64,000 bases of DNA from assembly GCA_001603145.1 (NCBI GenBank), contig LVBI01000013.1, positions 25,097 through 89,096 on the forward strand. The letters are read 5' to 3'. Each line of letters begins with the position of its first letter. The stretch's first letter is position 1. The notes beneath the pieces were generated by a model. That model made no database searches, was not told the DNA's origin, and was given only the letters and a program-made list of their open reading frames with translations. Positions 1 to 8,909 of the stretch are shown one piece after another. The DNA is from Spirochaetales bacterium Spiro_07 (lineage in GTDB: Bacteria > Spirochaetota > Spirochaetia > Treponematales > Treponemataceae). Made by a program: the position numbers and the translations under genes.

Positions 1-1406
1 AGCTCAATCTTAAAGTCTTTGATTCTCTGCGTGTGGCCGCGGTCAAGCGCGTCTGCAATGCGCAGAATGGCCGCAAGCTTTTGCACGGTAATTCTGTCTT
101 GCGGCGGCAGCGCGTAAAATTTGGTGTCGGTGGGACGTGGCGGCGCACCTTTGTGGTAACGCGCAACATTTGACACAATCGTCATGTCGTCTTTGCTAAG
201 ACCGAAAATCTCTGAATTTGAGATTATGTAAAGGCTGTGCAGCTCGTGGTTCTGGCTTCTGATGAAAGTGCCCGAATCGTGCAGAAGCGCCGCAACTTCA
301 AGCAGCAGACGTTCGCGCCCTTCAAAGCCAAGCTCGTCCTGCAGCTTGTCGTAAAACTTGAGCGCAGTCGCCCGCACATATTGGGCATGTGCTTCGTCAA
401 CCTGAAATTTCCGGCAAAGGTTGAGCGCAGACGCAATTACTTGGCTTGCAAAATTTGCTTGCAACGCTTTGTCTGGCGCTGTGTACTTGCTTGCGATTAT
501 TCCTTCGCGTATTGAAGCTTTTACGACGAGAATCTCTTCTGCACCGGTCAAGTTCAAGAAAAGCTGATACGTGAGCAGGTTTATCGTCAGCGCGCGCGCC
601 TCTGTGTAAGGCAGCTTGAAATGCGCAATACATTCATCAATCGAATAATTCTGAAGCTCCGTTACAAATTCTTGAAAGTCGGCGCGGCTTATAATCCAGC
701 AGTTGTCTGAAATGATTCTGCCTATCTGGTTAGCCACAAGCTGCGCTTCTTGGCCGGTCGCAATAAACTGGTGTACTTTGGCAAGCGAAAGCTCTTTATT
801 AAGGTTTACGCCTGTGTTGTTGATGAATTCTTCGAGGAAGCGGCGCGCGTCTTTTTCTGTGCCCATCATAGACTTGATGTGCTGCTCGATGATTACGGTG
901 CCGAGGCGCAGACTGTGCACGGCCACCATTTCGCCGCGCTGCAGCAGCATAAGCTCTGTAGAGCCGCCGCCTACGTCCATGATGATTGAATTCGACTTTT
1001 TGAAGCGCGGCATCTGCCCTTTGAGCGCATTGAGAACGGCTATGTACATAAGTCTGTTCTCTTCAATGCCGTCGATGATTCTTACGGAAAAGCCTGTCTT
1101 GATCTTGATTCTGTCGAGCACGGCGTCGCGGTTGCGGGCTTCGCGCAATGCGCTTGTTGCAACAACTGTAGTGTGCGCGCCGTCAATCTGCCATGTCGAA
1201 ATTTGCTCTTTAAACCTGTTCAGAATCTGAAGGCACTGGATAAGCGTTTCCCTTGAAACGGCTGACGTCGTAAAAACATCCCAGCCGAGAGCCGCCGGAA
1301 GTTCAGAATAATCAATAAAAGACCAGCTGTTGTTTTCAGCAATTTCTGCAACAGCCAGCCTTATGCCTGTTGAGCCAATCTCAATAACGGCTTCAAGTTT
1401 TGTCAT
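1..1406 (-). CDS. Ppx/GppA-type exopolyphosphatase / pppGpp phosphohydrolase (3' end cut off)
   Basis: Read on the reverse strand from the ATG at 1406, the protein starts MTKLEAVIEIGSTGIRLAVA, the phosphate-binding loop of the actin-like Ppx/GppA ATPase fold. The second phosphate loop follows as IIMDVGGGSTELMLL, then an HD-like helical region with LLHDSGTFIRSQNHELHS. The family hydrolyses inorganic polyphosphate and/or pppGpp in the cytoplasm, linking phosphate storage and the stringent response. The frame is open to the window edge, so the C-terminus is missing (about 468 residues visible). The start overlaps the stop of the upstream glycosidase gene by four bases (ATGA), so the two are translationally coupled. 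Polyphosphatase cannot be told from pppGpp phosphatase here. Confidence 0.93.
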   Translation of the reverse strand, partial: MTKLEAVIEIGSTGIRLAVAEIAENNSWSFIDYSELPAALGWDVFTTSAVSRETLIQCLQILNRFKEQISTWQIDGAHTTVVATSALREARNRDAVLDRIKIKTGFSVRIIDGIEENRLMYIAVLNALKGQMPRFKKSNSIIMDVGGGSTELMLLQRGEMVAVHSLRLGTVIIEQHIKSMMGTEKDARRFLEEFINNTGVNLNKELSLAKVHQFIATGQEAQLVANQIGRIISDNCWIISRADFQEFVTELQNYSIDECIAHFKLPYTEARALTINLLTYQLFLNLTGAEEILVVKASIREGIIASKYTAPDKALQANFASQVIASALNLCRKFQVDEAHAQYVRATALKFYDKLQDELGFEGRERLLLEVAALLHDSGTFIRSQNHELHSLYIISNSEIFGLSKDDMTIVSNVARYHKGAPPRPTDTKFYALPPQDRITVQKLAAILRIADALDRGHTQRIKDFKIE

Positions 1407-2842
1407 AGCTTGTCTATAAGCATAGAGCATTTGCCGGAAGGAATCGGCAATGTCTTTTTCTTTTCTCCGAGAATGTTGATTGTAAAGTAATAGAGCTTTT
1501 CGCTTTCCATGTGAATTTCCCAACCGCGCTGGCTCTTGTTAGAGAGAATCGTAATGAGGTTGCGCTTCAACGAAAGGTTTTCGATGCCCATTATTTCAAG
1601 ATTCGGAATAATCCAGTCGACAGTTTTTCTCGGCAGGCTGATGTAAAGCCCGATAACGTTTTCAATCATCAGCGCGATTGTAGAAAGACCTGTGTAGTGC
1701 ATGTAACGCTTCTTCGGAAAGTCGGGGTTCGTACTTGATTTTGCAGGGCCGTCTTTGACTGGCGAATAAGCTTCCCAGAGGTCGCCTTTCGTGTGGCCGT
1801 CAAGCAGCAGCGCGTCAAGAATCTGATAAAGATGTCTGATTGAACATTCGCGCGCCAAATCCCATTTCTGGTATTTTTCAAGCCCTTTGATTACGACGAA
1901 CGTGAAAGGCGGGTAAACGCTTCCGCAGAATTCGTTGCCGTCCGGGTCAAAATGCGGGTCATCAGCTGAAAGGGTCGGGAACGGATGGTTCGTGCCGAAA
2001 GTTTCTGGGTTTGTCAGATGCTCTACGAGCTGGTCTGCCTTGTCTTCGTTCGGAATTTCAGCAATCATCGGCCAGAAACCGGCGATTGTCTTTACAGGCA
2101 GCCGCTCGCCGTTTTCGTCAAGGTCGTGGTAGAAGCCTGTTTCAGGGTTCCACATGAGCGAGTTGATGCGCGTCTTGAGCGAGAAGTACATGCGCTTGTA
2201 CATAAAGCTCAAGTCTTTGTCGTTGAGAATGTCGCCCATTGCAGACATGTAAAGCGCGTTTACGGCGAGCGCACTGTTGAAGTCTACAAGATACTTCGCA
2301 CCTTCACGCGGCGAATTCGTCATCGTGGTGGCGGCTACAGGACAAGTGTAAAGACCGTTTTCGCATTTAAAGGTCTTCTCAAGCCATGTCATGTATTTCT
2401 GCATAACAGGCATAACTTCTTTTATGCGCTTCTTGTTTGCAGACTTGTGGTAAAGGTTGTACTCAACCCACGCGAACAGAGGAATGCCCACGCCTTCGGG
2501 GTTTTCCTTTGAGATTACAGGTTCGCCTGTCTTTGTGTTATACTTCCAGCGGATTGCGCCGCTTTCTTCCTGCTTTGAATACAGATAGTCCAAGTTCTGG
2601 TTTGCAGGAAAATTCCTGTTTGAATAGACGAGGAAGAACGATGCAAAGATAGACTCAAACTGGTCGATTATAAGCTCACCGTTTTGCGGAAACAGAAAAA
2701 GCTCAGATCCGATTTTGTCTTGCGCCGGCTCGCCGGTCTTAGGATCTTGCCAAAAGTCCTGCAACCATGACCATGCCTTATCATAAATATCAACAAAATC
2801 TTGATCATAAAAATGGACTTTGGGAAAATCGCGCTTATTCAC
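1403..2842 (-). CDS. GH37/GH63-like six-hairpin glycoside hydrolase
   Basis: This 479-residue protein has no signal peptide. Its pattern is that of the (alpha/alpha)6-barrel hydrolases related to trehalase (GH37) and to mannosylglycerate/glucosylglycerate hydrolases (GH63): SGAIRWKYN near residue 94, GLYTCPVAATTMTNSPR near 163-179, GFYHDLDENG near 236, and LWEAYSP with the probable catalytic base Glu357. The general-acid region, usually DNSPR-like, reads TNSPR (Thr175), so the acid residue is changed or lies elsewhere. A cytosolic role on a small alpha-glucoside or compatible solute (trehalose or glycosylglycerate) is inference. Its stop overlaps the ATG of the downstream phosphatase gene. 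About 200 bases of AT-rich intergenic DNA separate it from the divergent gene at 3044. Confidence 0.75.
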   Translation of the reverse strand: MNKRDFPKVHFYDQDFVDIYDKAWSWLQDFWQDPKTGEPAQDKIGSELFLFPQNGELIIDQFESIFASFFLVYSNRNFPANQNLDYLYSKQEESGAIRWKYNTKTGEPVISKENPEGVGIPLFAWVEYNLYHKSANKKRIKEVMPVMQKYMTWLEKTFKCENGLYTCPVAATTMTNSPREGAKYLVDFNSALAVNALYMSAMGDILNDKDLSFMYKRMYFSLKTRINSLMWNPETGFYHDLDENGERLPVKTIAGFWPMIAEIPNEDKADQLVEHLTNPETFGTNHPFPTLSADDPHFDPDGNEFCGSVYPPFTFVVIKGLEKYQKWDLARECSIRHLYQILDALLLDGHTKGDLWEAYSPVKDGPAKSSTNPDFPKKRYMHYTGLSTIALMIENVIGLYISLPRKTVDWIIPNLEIMGIENLSLKRNLITILSNKSQRGWEIHMESEKLYYFTINILGEKKKTLPIPSGKCSMLIDKL

Positions 2843-3043
2843 AGAGGCTCCTTTTCAGCTTGCAGTTGAACGTTTTTTATTAGTCGTCTTGCACAAACAG
2901 GCAGACGCATGAAAAATCAAAAATAAAACAGAATCTCATAACTATATCATAAATTTGCAAAAAATAGTATATTTTTCAAAGAAAAATATATAAACTTTTG
3001 GCATCTCTAATGGTCAAAAGCCGAAAAACGCAAAGAAGGGCAC
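2843..3043. promoter_or_regulatory. Divergent AT-rich intergenic region
   Basis: Non-coding spacer between the glycosidase gene (reverse strand) and the GatB-asparaginase fusion gene (forward strand). It is very AT-rich between about 2925 and 3000 and must hold both promoters. No convincing -35/-10 pair with correct spacing could be assigned. A Shine-Dalgarno AAGAAGGG lies just before the ATG at 3044. Confidence 0.5.
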
Positions 3044-5419
3044 ATGTTTCAATCTCATATTTATCTTGAAGTCAGAATTTTGATTTCAACACAGAAGAAA
3101 CCATTCATTTCAGGCGAAAAGCCTGCGCTTGACGGCGAAGTCTGCAAAAAGGTCTGCTCTCTTCTCAATGCTTTCAGTTGCAGCATTTTAAAGACTGTGC
3201 ATTACGAGCGTTACACCGCCAAGCTGAATGTGCCCGAATCAGCCGGTTTTTCAGGGCTTTCCGTTAAAGTCGGCGAAAAAGGCGTTGTGCCGATTGAGTT
3301 TCACAGACGCCAGAAACTTATACGCATCAAAGAAGTGCGCATAGAAGAAGATGCGGGCAGGCTTACGCATTCAAACAACGTTTCAAAGATGGACTACACA
3401 TGGGCGGGCTGTGCAAGCGTGCGCATAAAGACAGCCGCCGACTTTGAGCTTGGCGAAGAAGCGGAGCTTTTCTTGAACGAGCTTCGCCGCCGCATTCAGT
3501 ATATGCGCCTTGTTGAGAACGTGCCTGTAGAAACGCTTATAAGGTGCAACGCCTATGTCGCGCTTGCACGCTACCCAGAAAAGCCCGATTATTACGTAAA
3601 GCTCAGAAACCTCAATTCGTTCAACTTTGTAAGAAAGGCCGTAAACGCCGAGATTGACCGCCAGGAATCTGTGCTTTCTTCGGGCGGCACTGTTGAATCT
3701 GAAAGCAGGTTATGGAACGAGCGACAGAATTTGACAGAAAGCTATAAGCCGTGGTCGCCTGAAATTTCTCAAAGCAGGCAGCTTGTGCTTCTTGCTGATG
3801 CTGAACCTTTTGACATGAGCGAAATTCTTGACGGGCTTTCTGACGGCGGTTCTTCTGAAATTTCAGCTGAAACTGAAATTGAGCAGCCGGCGGAGCGGTG
3901 CAAACGGCTTTGCAGCCAGTATGGGCTTATCAAGGTTCACGCCGAATTTATTTGCGATGACAAGGCGCGCGCCGACTTTTTTGAAAAAGCTGTTGCAGCC
4001 GGTGCAGACCCAATAATGACGGCGCACTGGCTTACAAGCGAATTCATGAAGCTGCTCAAGTGGTCGGGCTCTTCGATTCAGCAAAGTTCCGTTACGGCAG
4101 AGCGGTTTGCCCGCGTAATGGTTCTTCTGAAATCGGGCGAGATTCACAGCAGCATTGCAAAGCAGCTTCTTCAGCATCTGCATGAAAAGGGCGGCGAGCC
4201 GGACGAGATTCTTGCACAGAACAACTGGAAGCAGATTACAGACAAAGACGTGCTGCTTCCGCTCGTGCAAAAAACTATAAACGAAAACCCCGAAGAAGCA
4301 GAAAAGCTCCGCAAGGGCGAGATGCCGCCGCTTGAATTTTTGACCGGCCTTATAATGAAGCAGACTGACGGGCTTGCTTCTCCGCTTGTGGTCAAGGGGC
4401 TGCTGAAAGAAGAGCTTCACATCAATATAGTCTATGTAATTTCAATGGGCGGTTCTATTTGCGGCCGCCGCACAAAAGACGGCGCGGTCATCGCGGCAGA
4501 CGGGCGCATCTTGAAGTCTATGCTGCAAGACATAGACCCTTCGATTCATTATCAGGTTGTGCAGCTTGGCCGCATGTTGAGCGAAGAGCTTGAGCCAGCC
4601 GACTGGGCTGTGCTCATTGCAGAAATTGCCTCGCTTATAGGCACTGGCACGGCAACCGGCATTGTCGTTGCGCACGGAACGGACACGCTTTCTTATACGG
4701 CACCGCTGCTTTACTGGCTTTTTTCTGATGCGGAAGTGCCGGTCGTTGTTACGGCTTCTTCTAAAACTAGCGATGAATCTTCTGAAGCGAAAGAGAATCT
4801 TCATTTTGCCGTGGAAACTGCGTGCAAAGAAAAGCAGGGCGTGTTTGTCGCTTTCGGCGGCAAGCTGCTTTCGCCGCTCAACCTGAAATTTGAGCGGCCT
4901 TCGCCGGACGGTTTTTCTAACTGGAACATGAAGACACCGCTTTATACTTGCGGGGCTGGGCCATTGAGCGGCTTGTTCAACGGCTTTTTAGATGCAGACG
5001 AATTCGTTATGCGCCAAGTTTTGCGCGAAGCAGCGAACCGCATGATTGTTTGCCGCGTTTATCCGGGGCTTAGAGCAGAAAGCTATGTTCAGCTTATAGA
5101 AAACGGAATAACCCACATTTTTCTTGAATTGTACGAAACAGGCACGGCAAGTATGCGTAACGGCGATTATTCGCTCAAGCCGCTTTTGACAAAGGGCCGA
5201 AAGCGGGGCTGCACGTTCTTCTGTACCTCGCAGCAACAGAGCTTGCTAGACTTTTCGGGCTATACGACCAGCCGCCGCATGTGGCGCGAAGGTGCTGTGC
5301 CGATGGGGCGACTGACGACAGAATCTGCTGTTGCGCTTTATTTTGCGGCAAGCCTTGTGTCAGACACAAAAGAAGAGCTGAACCAGTGCATGGAAGCATA
5401 CGCCGAGCTTTTTGAATAG
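3044..5419 (+). CDS. Degenerate GatB-like domain fused to L-asparaginase/GatD-like domain
   Basis: One 791-residue chain with two parts. Residues 1 to about 455 resemble GatB of the tRNA-dependent amidotransferase: HIYLEVRI where GatB has VIGLEVH, then RIEEDAGRLTH, LRNLNSFNFVRKAVNAEIDR, and a YqeY-type tail. The Cys-rich metal motif of GatB is absent, and so is the AspRS-like insertion of archaeal GatE. Residues about 460-791 are an asparaginase fold: SMGGSICG with Ser471 where the usual nucleophile is Thr (TGGT), AHGTDT with Thr546/Asp547, and a candidate lysine at 607 or 615. The arrangement recalls archaeal GatDE, where the asparaginase-like subunit supplies ammonia to the tRNA-binding subunit, but in one chain. 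Function is unproven: it could be a tRNA amidotransferase, an asparaginase with a tRNA-binding arm, or a regulator. The start is supported by a Shine-Dalgarno five bases upstream. Confidence 0.85.
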   Translation: MFQSHIYLEVRILISTQKKPFISGEKPALDGEVCKKVCSLLNAFSCSILKTVHYERYTAKLNVPESAGFSGLSVKVGEKGVVPIEFHRRQKLIRIKEVRIEEDAGRLTHSNNVSKMDYTWAGCASVRIKTAADFELGEEAELFLNELRRRIQYMRLVENVPVETLIRCNAYVALARYPEKPDYYVKLRNLNSFNFVRKAVNAEIDRQESVLSSGGTVESESRLWNERQNLTESYKPWSPEISQSRQLVLLADAEPFDMSEILDGLSDGGSSEISAETEIEQPAERCKRLCSQYGLIKVHAEFICDDKARADFFEKAVAAGADPIMTAHWLTSEFMKLLKWSGSSIQQSSVTAERFARVMVLLKSGEIHSSIAKQLLQHLHEKGGEPDEILAQNNWKQITDKDVLLPLVQKTINENPEEAEKLRKGEMPPLEFLTGLIMKQTDGLASPLVVKGLLKEELHINIVYVISMGGSICGRRTKDGAVIAADGRILKSMLQDIDPSIHYQVVQLGRMLSEELEPADWAVLIAEIASLIGTGTATGIVVAHGTDTLSYTAPLLYWLFSDAEVPVVVTASSKTSDESSEAKENLHFAVETACKEKQGVFVAFGGKLLSPLNLKFERPSPDGFSNWNMKTPLYTCGAGPLSGLFNGFLDADEFVMRQVLREAANRMIVCRVYPGLRAESYVQLIENGITHIFLELYETGTASMRNGDYSLKPLLTKGRKRGCTFFCTSQQQSLLDFSGYTTSRRMWREGAVPMGRLTTESAVALYFAASLVSDTKEELNQCMEAYAELFE

Positions 5420-5450
5420 CTGGTTCATATTTAGATTATTCCACACATAC

Positions 5451-5476
5451 GGTCACTTCGACTGCGCTCAGTGACC
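5451..5476. repeat. Dispersed palindromic repeat (GGTCACT...AGTGACC)
   Basis: An inverted repeat with arms GGTCACT and AGTGACC around TTCGACTGCGCTC. It sits between two convergent genes and could form a bidirectional hairpin. Close relatives occur at 59432-59457, 59483-59508, 60895-60920, 63899-63924 and 63931-63956, so this is a genomic repeat family rather than a site specific to these genes. Confidence 0.8.
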
Positions 5477-5498
5477 GGCTTTCTGAGAAGTTTAGGGC

Positions 5499-7394
5499 TT
5501 ACAAGCCTTTCTTGTAGGTTTCTTGCTTGTGCTCATACATTACGCTGTCGGCCTGATGAATATAGTCAATCAAGTTTTGGGATGATTTTGGGTCTGAAAG
5601 AATATGTCCGGTGCTTATCGTGAGCGGATAAGCGAGCTGCATTCCTTCAACTTCGTTTTCAAGCTCTTTTGTAAGACTCTCTTCATAAGCCATTACGTCG
5701 TTTTCGTCTGTGCATTCGCCCACCGCAATAAATTCATCGCCGCCGTATCGTATTGCCACCCAGCCTTTCGGCATCAGCTCAAGGACTTTTGCCGCAACTG
5801 TTCTTATGGCAAGGTCACCTTGCAGATGCCCGAAATTGTCGTTTATATATTTCATGCGGTTTATATCTGCAAAGATAATCGCACATCTTCGGTTGTTCTT
5901 GTGTGCGTTTTCCAAAAGCGGAACGGCGTTTACTTCCATTCCAAAGCGGTTGTTCAAGCCTGTAAGCTGGTCTGTGTTAGAAATATCTCTGAGCGCGCGG
6001 TTCATTTCATCAAGGCGGCTGTTGTTGCGGTATTGTTCCAGATTGAAATTCACCTGAAGCATGTAATGGTTGAGCGTTCTGTCTTTTATGCACTCAAGCG
6101 CATTGCTTGTAACGATGTAGCCGAAAATTTTGTCGTCGTAATGCATTGAAGTGAACGTGTATACCGACGGCTTGTCTTCTTTTTTATAGTTTGGAATAAG
6201 CTCTTTGCGTGTGAATTCGCCTTTGCTTTCTGCTTTTCCGTCTTTAACGGCCACAAGGCAGTTCATTTTTTCAGCATATTCAGTTTTTAGCGGGAACAAT
6301 GCGTCTTTGAATGCTTTTTGCGCATTTTCGTCAATCACAAAATAGAACTCGCCGCCGCCAATGCTCTGATGCGTTGAATAAAAATTAATGAGGTTCTTCT
6401 GAAATTCATCATAAGATGAGCAATTGAACACAGAAGTCGTCATGTCAGCTTCGGCAGTCTGAAACAAGATGTTTTCCATCTCTTTTTTATAGGCGTTTAC
6501 ACAGAAATCATGGCGGACTTCATCGGCTTCAGAAGTTTTTTTGCAGCCGCAGCTTTCGCCCATCACAAATTTTGAAGAAACGACAACATGGTCTTCTTTT
6601 GACGTGCCTTCAATCTGCTCGACAAGCTGCCACGCGGCAATGTAGCCGATTTTTTCGTAGTCTTGATAGACAGTCGTTATTGAAGGGTAGAATGTTTCCG
6701 CATGAGAGATTTTGTCAAATCCGGTGACGATTACATCGTCTGGAACGGATACGCCAATATTGTTCAAGCCGATGCAAGCGCCGATCGCGTTATGGTCGTT
6801 CGCGCAAATATAAGCGTCCGGCCGGTTGCCGCTTTGCCACAGCTCGATTGCATATTTAATGCTTGTAAGATATTCCCAGTCAGTGTAGCGGATGTTCTCT
6901 TCTTTCAGTTCAACTCCGTTGAGAGCAAGCACTTTTTTGGTTGTTTCAAGCCGTTCGATTGAGTCGGGGTGGTCTCTCGTTCCGGCCAAGAAAGCCGGAT
7001 TTTTTATATGATGCTTTTGGACAAGATGCTCTACAAGCTCGTACATTCCGTCAGAGTTGTTTATGCCGACAAAGTTCAAGCCTTTATAGGGCATTCCGAC
7101 GCTTACGGCGCAGATTTTTTCTTTTATAAGCTTGTCTGCAATCCGTCTTGGTGTTTCTTCGGAATTCAGCATATTTGAGAATGTGATAACGCCGTCAAAA
7201 TCTTTGAAGTCCGGCAAGTCAAATATGGAATCTTCGCCTATGTTGCGCACTTTGCTTCTGCCGTATGCGGCGTAGCTTAAAAAAAGGAAAATGTCGATAT
7301 TAAGCTCATCCGTTACCGAGCGGATTCCTTTCAGAGCTTGTGTAATACTGATGTTGTTCCAGCCGTTTGCAAGTACGGCAATTTTCCTTTTCAT
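5499..7394 (-). CDS. Periplasmic-binding-protein-like sensor fused to GGDEF diguanylate cyclase
   Basis: A 631-residue protein. Residues 1 to about 290 match the LacI/ribose-binding-protein ligand domain (KRKIAVLANGWNNIS, PDAYICANDHNAIGACIGL, VPDDVIVTGFDK), but there is neither a helix-turn-helix nor a signal peptide, so it should bind ligand in the cytoplasm. A CGC cluster (GESCGCKK) ends this part. A middle region of about 170 residues looks GAF/PAS-like. The C-terminal cyclase domain has TDQLTGLNNR and an intact RYGGDEF (Gly551-Phe555), so c-di-GMP synthesis is likely. The RxxD inhibitory site expected upstream of the motif is absent. The inferred role is coupling a cytoplasmic sugar or metabolite to c-di-GMP. 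It is a single-gene unit, convergent with the fusion gene. Confidence 0.9.
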   Translation of the reverse strand: MKRKIAVLANGWNNISITQALKGIRSVTDELNIDIFLFLSYAAYGRSKVRNIGEDSIFDLPDFKDFDGVITFSNMLNSEETPRRIADKLIKEKICAVSVGMPYKGLNFVGINNSDGMYELVEHLVQKHHIKNPAFLAGTRDHPDSIERLETTKKVLALNGVELKEENIRYTDWEYLTSIKYAIELWQSGNRPDAYICANDHNAIGACIGLNNIGVSVPDDVIVTGFDKISHAETFYPSITTVYQDYEKIGYIAAWQLVEQIEGTSKEDHVVVSSKFVMGESCGCKKTSEADEVRHDFCVNAYKKEMENILFQTAEADMTTSVFNCSSYDEFQKNLINFYSTHQSIGGGEFYFVIDENAQKAFKDALFPLKTEYAEKMNCLVAVKDGKAESKGEFTRKELIPNYKKEDKPSVYTFTSMHYDDKIFGYIVTSNALECIKDRTLNHYMLQVNFNLEQYRNNSRLDEMNRALRDISNTDQLTGLNNRFGMEVNAVPLLENAHKNNRRCAIIFADINRMKYINDNFGHLQGDLAIRTVAAKVLELMPKGWVAIRYGGDEFIAVGECTDENDVMAYEESLTKELENEVEGMQLAYPLTISTGHILSDPKSSQNLIDYIHQADSVMYEHKQETYKKGL

Positions 7395-7464
7395 AGCATT
7401 ACAATTCTAAACCAAGATTTATGATTTTTCAAACTTATTTATTATAATAATTTGAATATTGAAA

Positions 7465-8820
7465 TTATTTTGCGAAAAGCTCTTTTATAAGGCTTTTTAT
7501 GTCGCTGACGAACACAGTTTCGGGGCTTTTTTCCGGGGCTAGAACGCGGCTGAAACCCAGGTTCTGCGCCGTTTTGACGCGCTGCTTGAGCCTGCTTACT
7601 GGGCGGATTTCACCTGCAAGGCTGATTTCGCCTGCAAGGGCGGTCGCTTCGGGGCAGGGCAGGTCTGTTCTTGCAGAATAAAGCGCGGCCGCAAGTGCAA
7701 GGTCTATCGCGCTTTCGTTTAGGCGTACGCCGCCCGCCACGTTTACGTACAAGTCGTATTCGCTGAGCTTTAAGCCTGATTTTTTTTCAAGCACCGCCGC
7801 AATTCTGCTGACGCGGGCAGATTCAATCTTTTCAGAAAAAACGCGCGCGATAGAAGCTTTTGCCGGCACAGTCAAAGCCTGAATCTCAACCATGAAAACG
7901 CGCGAGCCTTCAAACACGGGCACAATCGCAATTCCGGCGGGCAGGCTGCCTTCGCGCTGTGTGATGAACATCGCCGAAGGGTCTTCGACCGGCATAAGCC
8001 CTGTTTCACTCATCGAGAAAATGCCAAGCTCGTCAACGGAGCCGAATCTGTTTTTCTGGGCGCGCAGAAATCTTATGTCGTCTGAATTGCGCTCAAAAGA
8101 GATGACCGTGTCGACCATGTGCTCAAGCGATTTCGGGCCGGCAATTACGCCGTCTTTTGTAACATGCGCGGAAAGGAAAAGCACCGAATCGCGCTCCTTG
8201 ACCCAAGAGATAAGCTCGTTCGAGCAATATTTGAGCTGGTTCACTGTGCCGGGCACGATTCCGGCTTCTGCGCTGTAGACTGTCTGAATCGAATCGACGA
8301 TAACGCACATCGGGTTGAGCGAATCAAGCGCATGCTCAATGTCGTCAAGCCGCAGCGTACAGAGAATGTCTATGTTTTCAAAGTTTATCTTAAGACGGTC
8401 GGCGCGCGCCCTTATTTGAGACGCAGATTCTTCGCCTGAAATGTAGAGAACTCTTCCGCTGGTCTGAACCGAAGAAGCTGTCTGCAAAAGCAATGTAGAT
8501 TTTCCGATGCCAGGTTCGCCGCCGATTAAGATTGCAGAACGCTTTGTCGCACCGCCTCCCAGAACGCGGTCAAATTCAGTGTTGCCTGTCGAAATGCGGG
8601 CACATTCCATCGGGTTTACGGAAGAAAGCGGCACAGGCGTTATTCTTTCAGTTGTGCCTGGCATTTTGCCGTAGGGCAATGCGGCTGCGCTTGTTTCGGC
8701 GGCGTGCTCTTCCATGGTGTTCCATTCGCCACATTCAGGGCAGCGGCCAAGCCAGCGCGGTTGAGAGAAGCCGCAGTTTGAGCATTTGTACACAACAGAA
8801 TTCGCTTTCTTCTTTGCCAT
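7465..8820 (-). CDS. radA: DNA repair protein RadA
   Basis: RadA is a RecA-like, DnaB-related helicase that promotes branch migration during recombination. Visible are the N-terminal C4 zinc finger (YKCSNCGFSQPRWLGRCPEC), Walker A (GGEPGIGKST), the RadA signature KNRFG, and the C-terminal Lon-like domain (GGVRLNESAIDLALAAAL). The length of 451 residues is normal. A GTG fifteen bases upstream is in frame, but the ATG at 8820 is preferred because GAGGA lies eight bases before it and RadA proteins normally begin MAKKK. Confidence 0.97.
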   Translation of the reverse strand: MAKKKANSVVYKCSNCGFSQPRWLGRCPECGEWNTMEEHAAETSAAALPYGKMPGTTERITPVPLSSVNPMECARISTGNTEFDRVLGGGATKRSAILIGGEPGIGKSTLLLQTASSVQTSGRVLYISGEESASQIRARADRLKINFENIDILCTLRLDDIEHALDSLNPMCVIVDSIQTVYSAEAGIVPGTVNQLKYCSNELISWVKERDSVLFLSAHVTKDGVIAGPKSLEHMVDTVISFERNSDDIRFLRAQKNRFGSVDELGIFSMSETGLMPVEDPSAMFITQREGSLPAGIAIVPVFEGSRVFMVEIQALTVPAKASIARVFSEKIESARVSRIAAVLEKKSGLKLSEYDLYVNVAGGVRLNESAIDLALAAALYSARTDLPCPEATALAGEISLAGEIRPVSRLKQRVKTAQNLGFSRVLAPEKSPETVFVSDIKSLIKELFAK

Positions 8821-8909
8821 TTGTCTGTTCCTCACATAGCCTGAATATCGAATTTAAGTTTTATTGCAAACAATCTGTCATTGCAGGGTTAGATCAGGCA
8901 AACCAGCGT

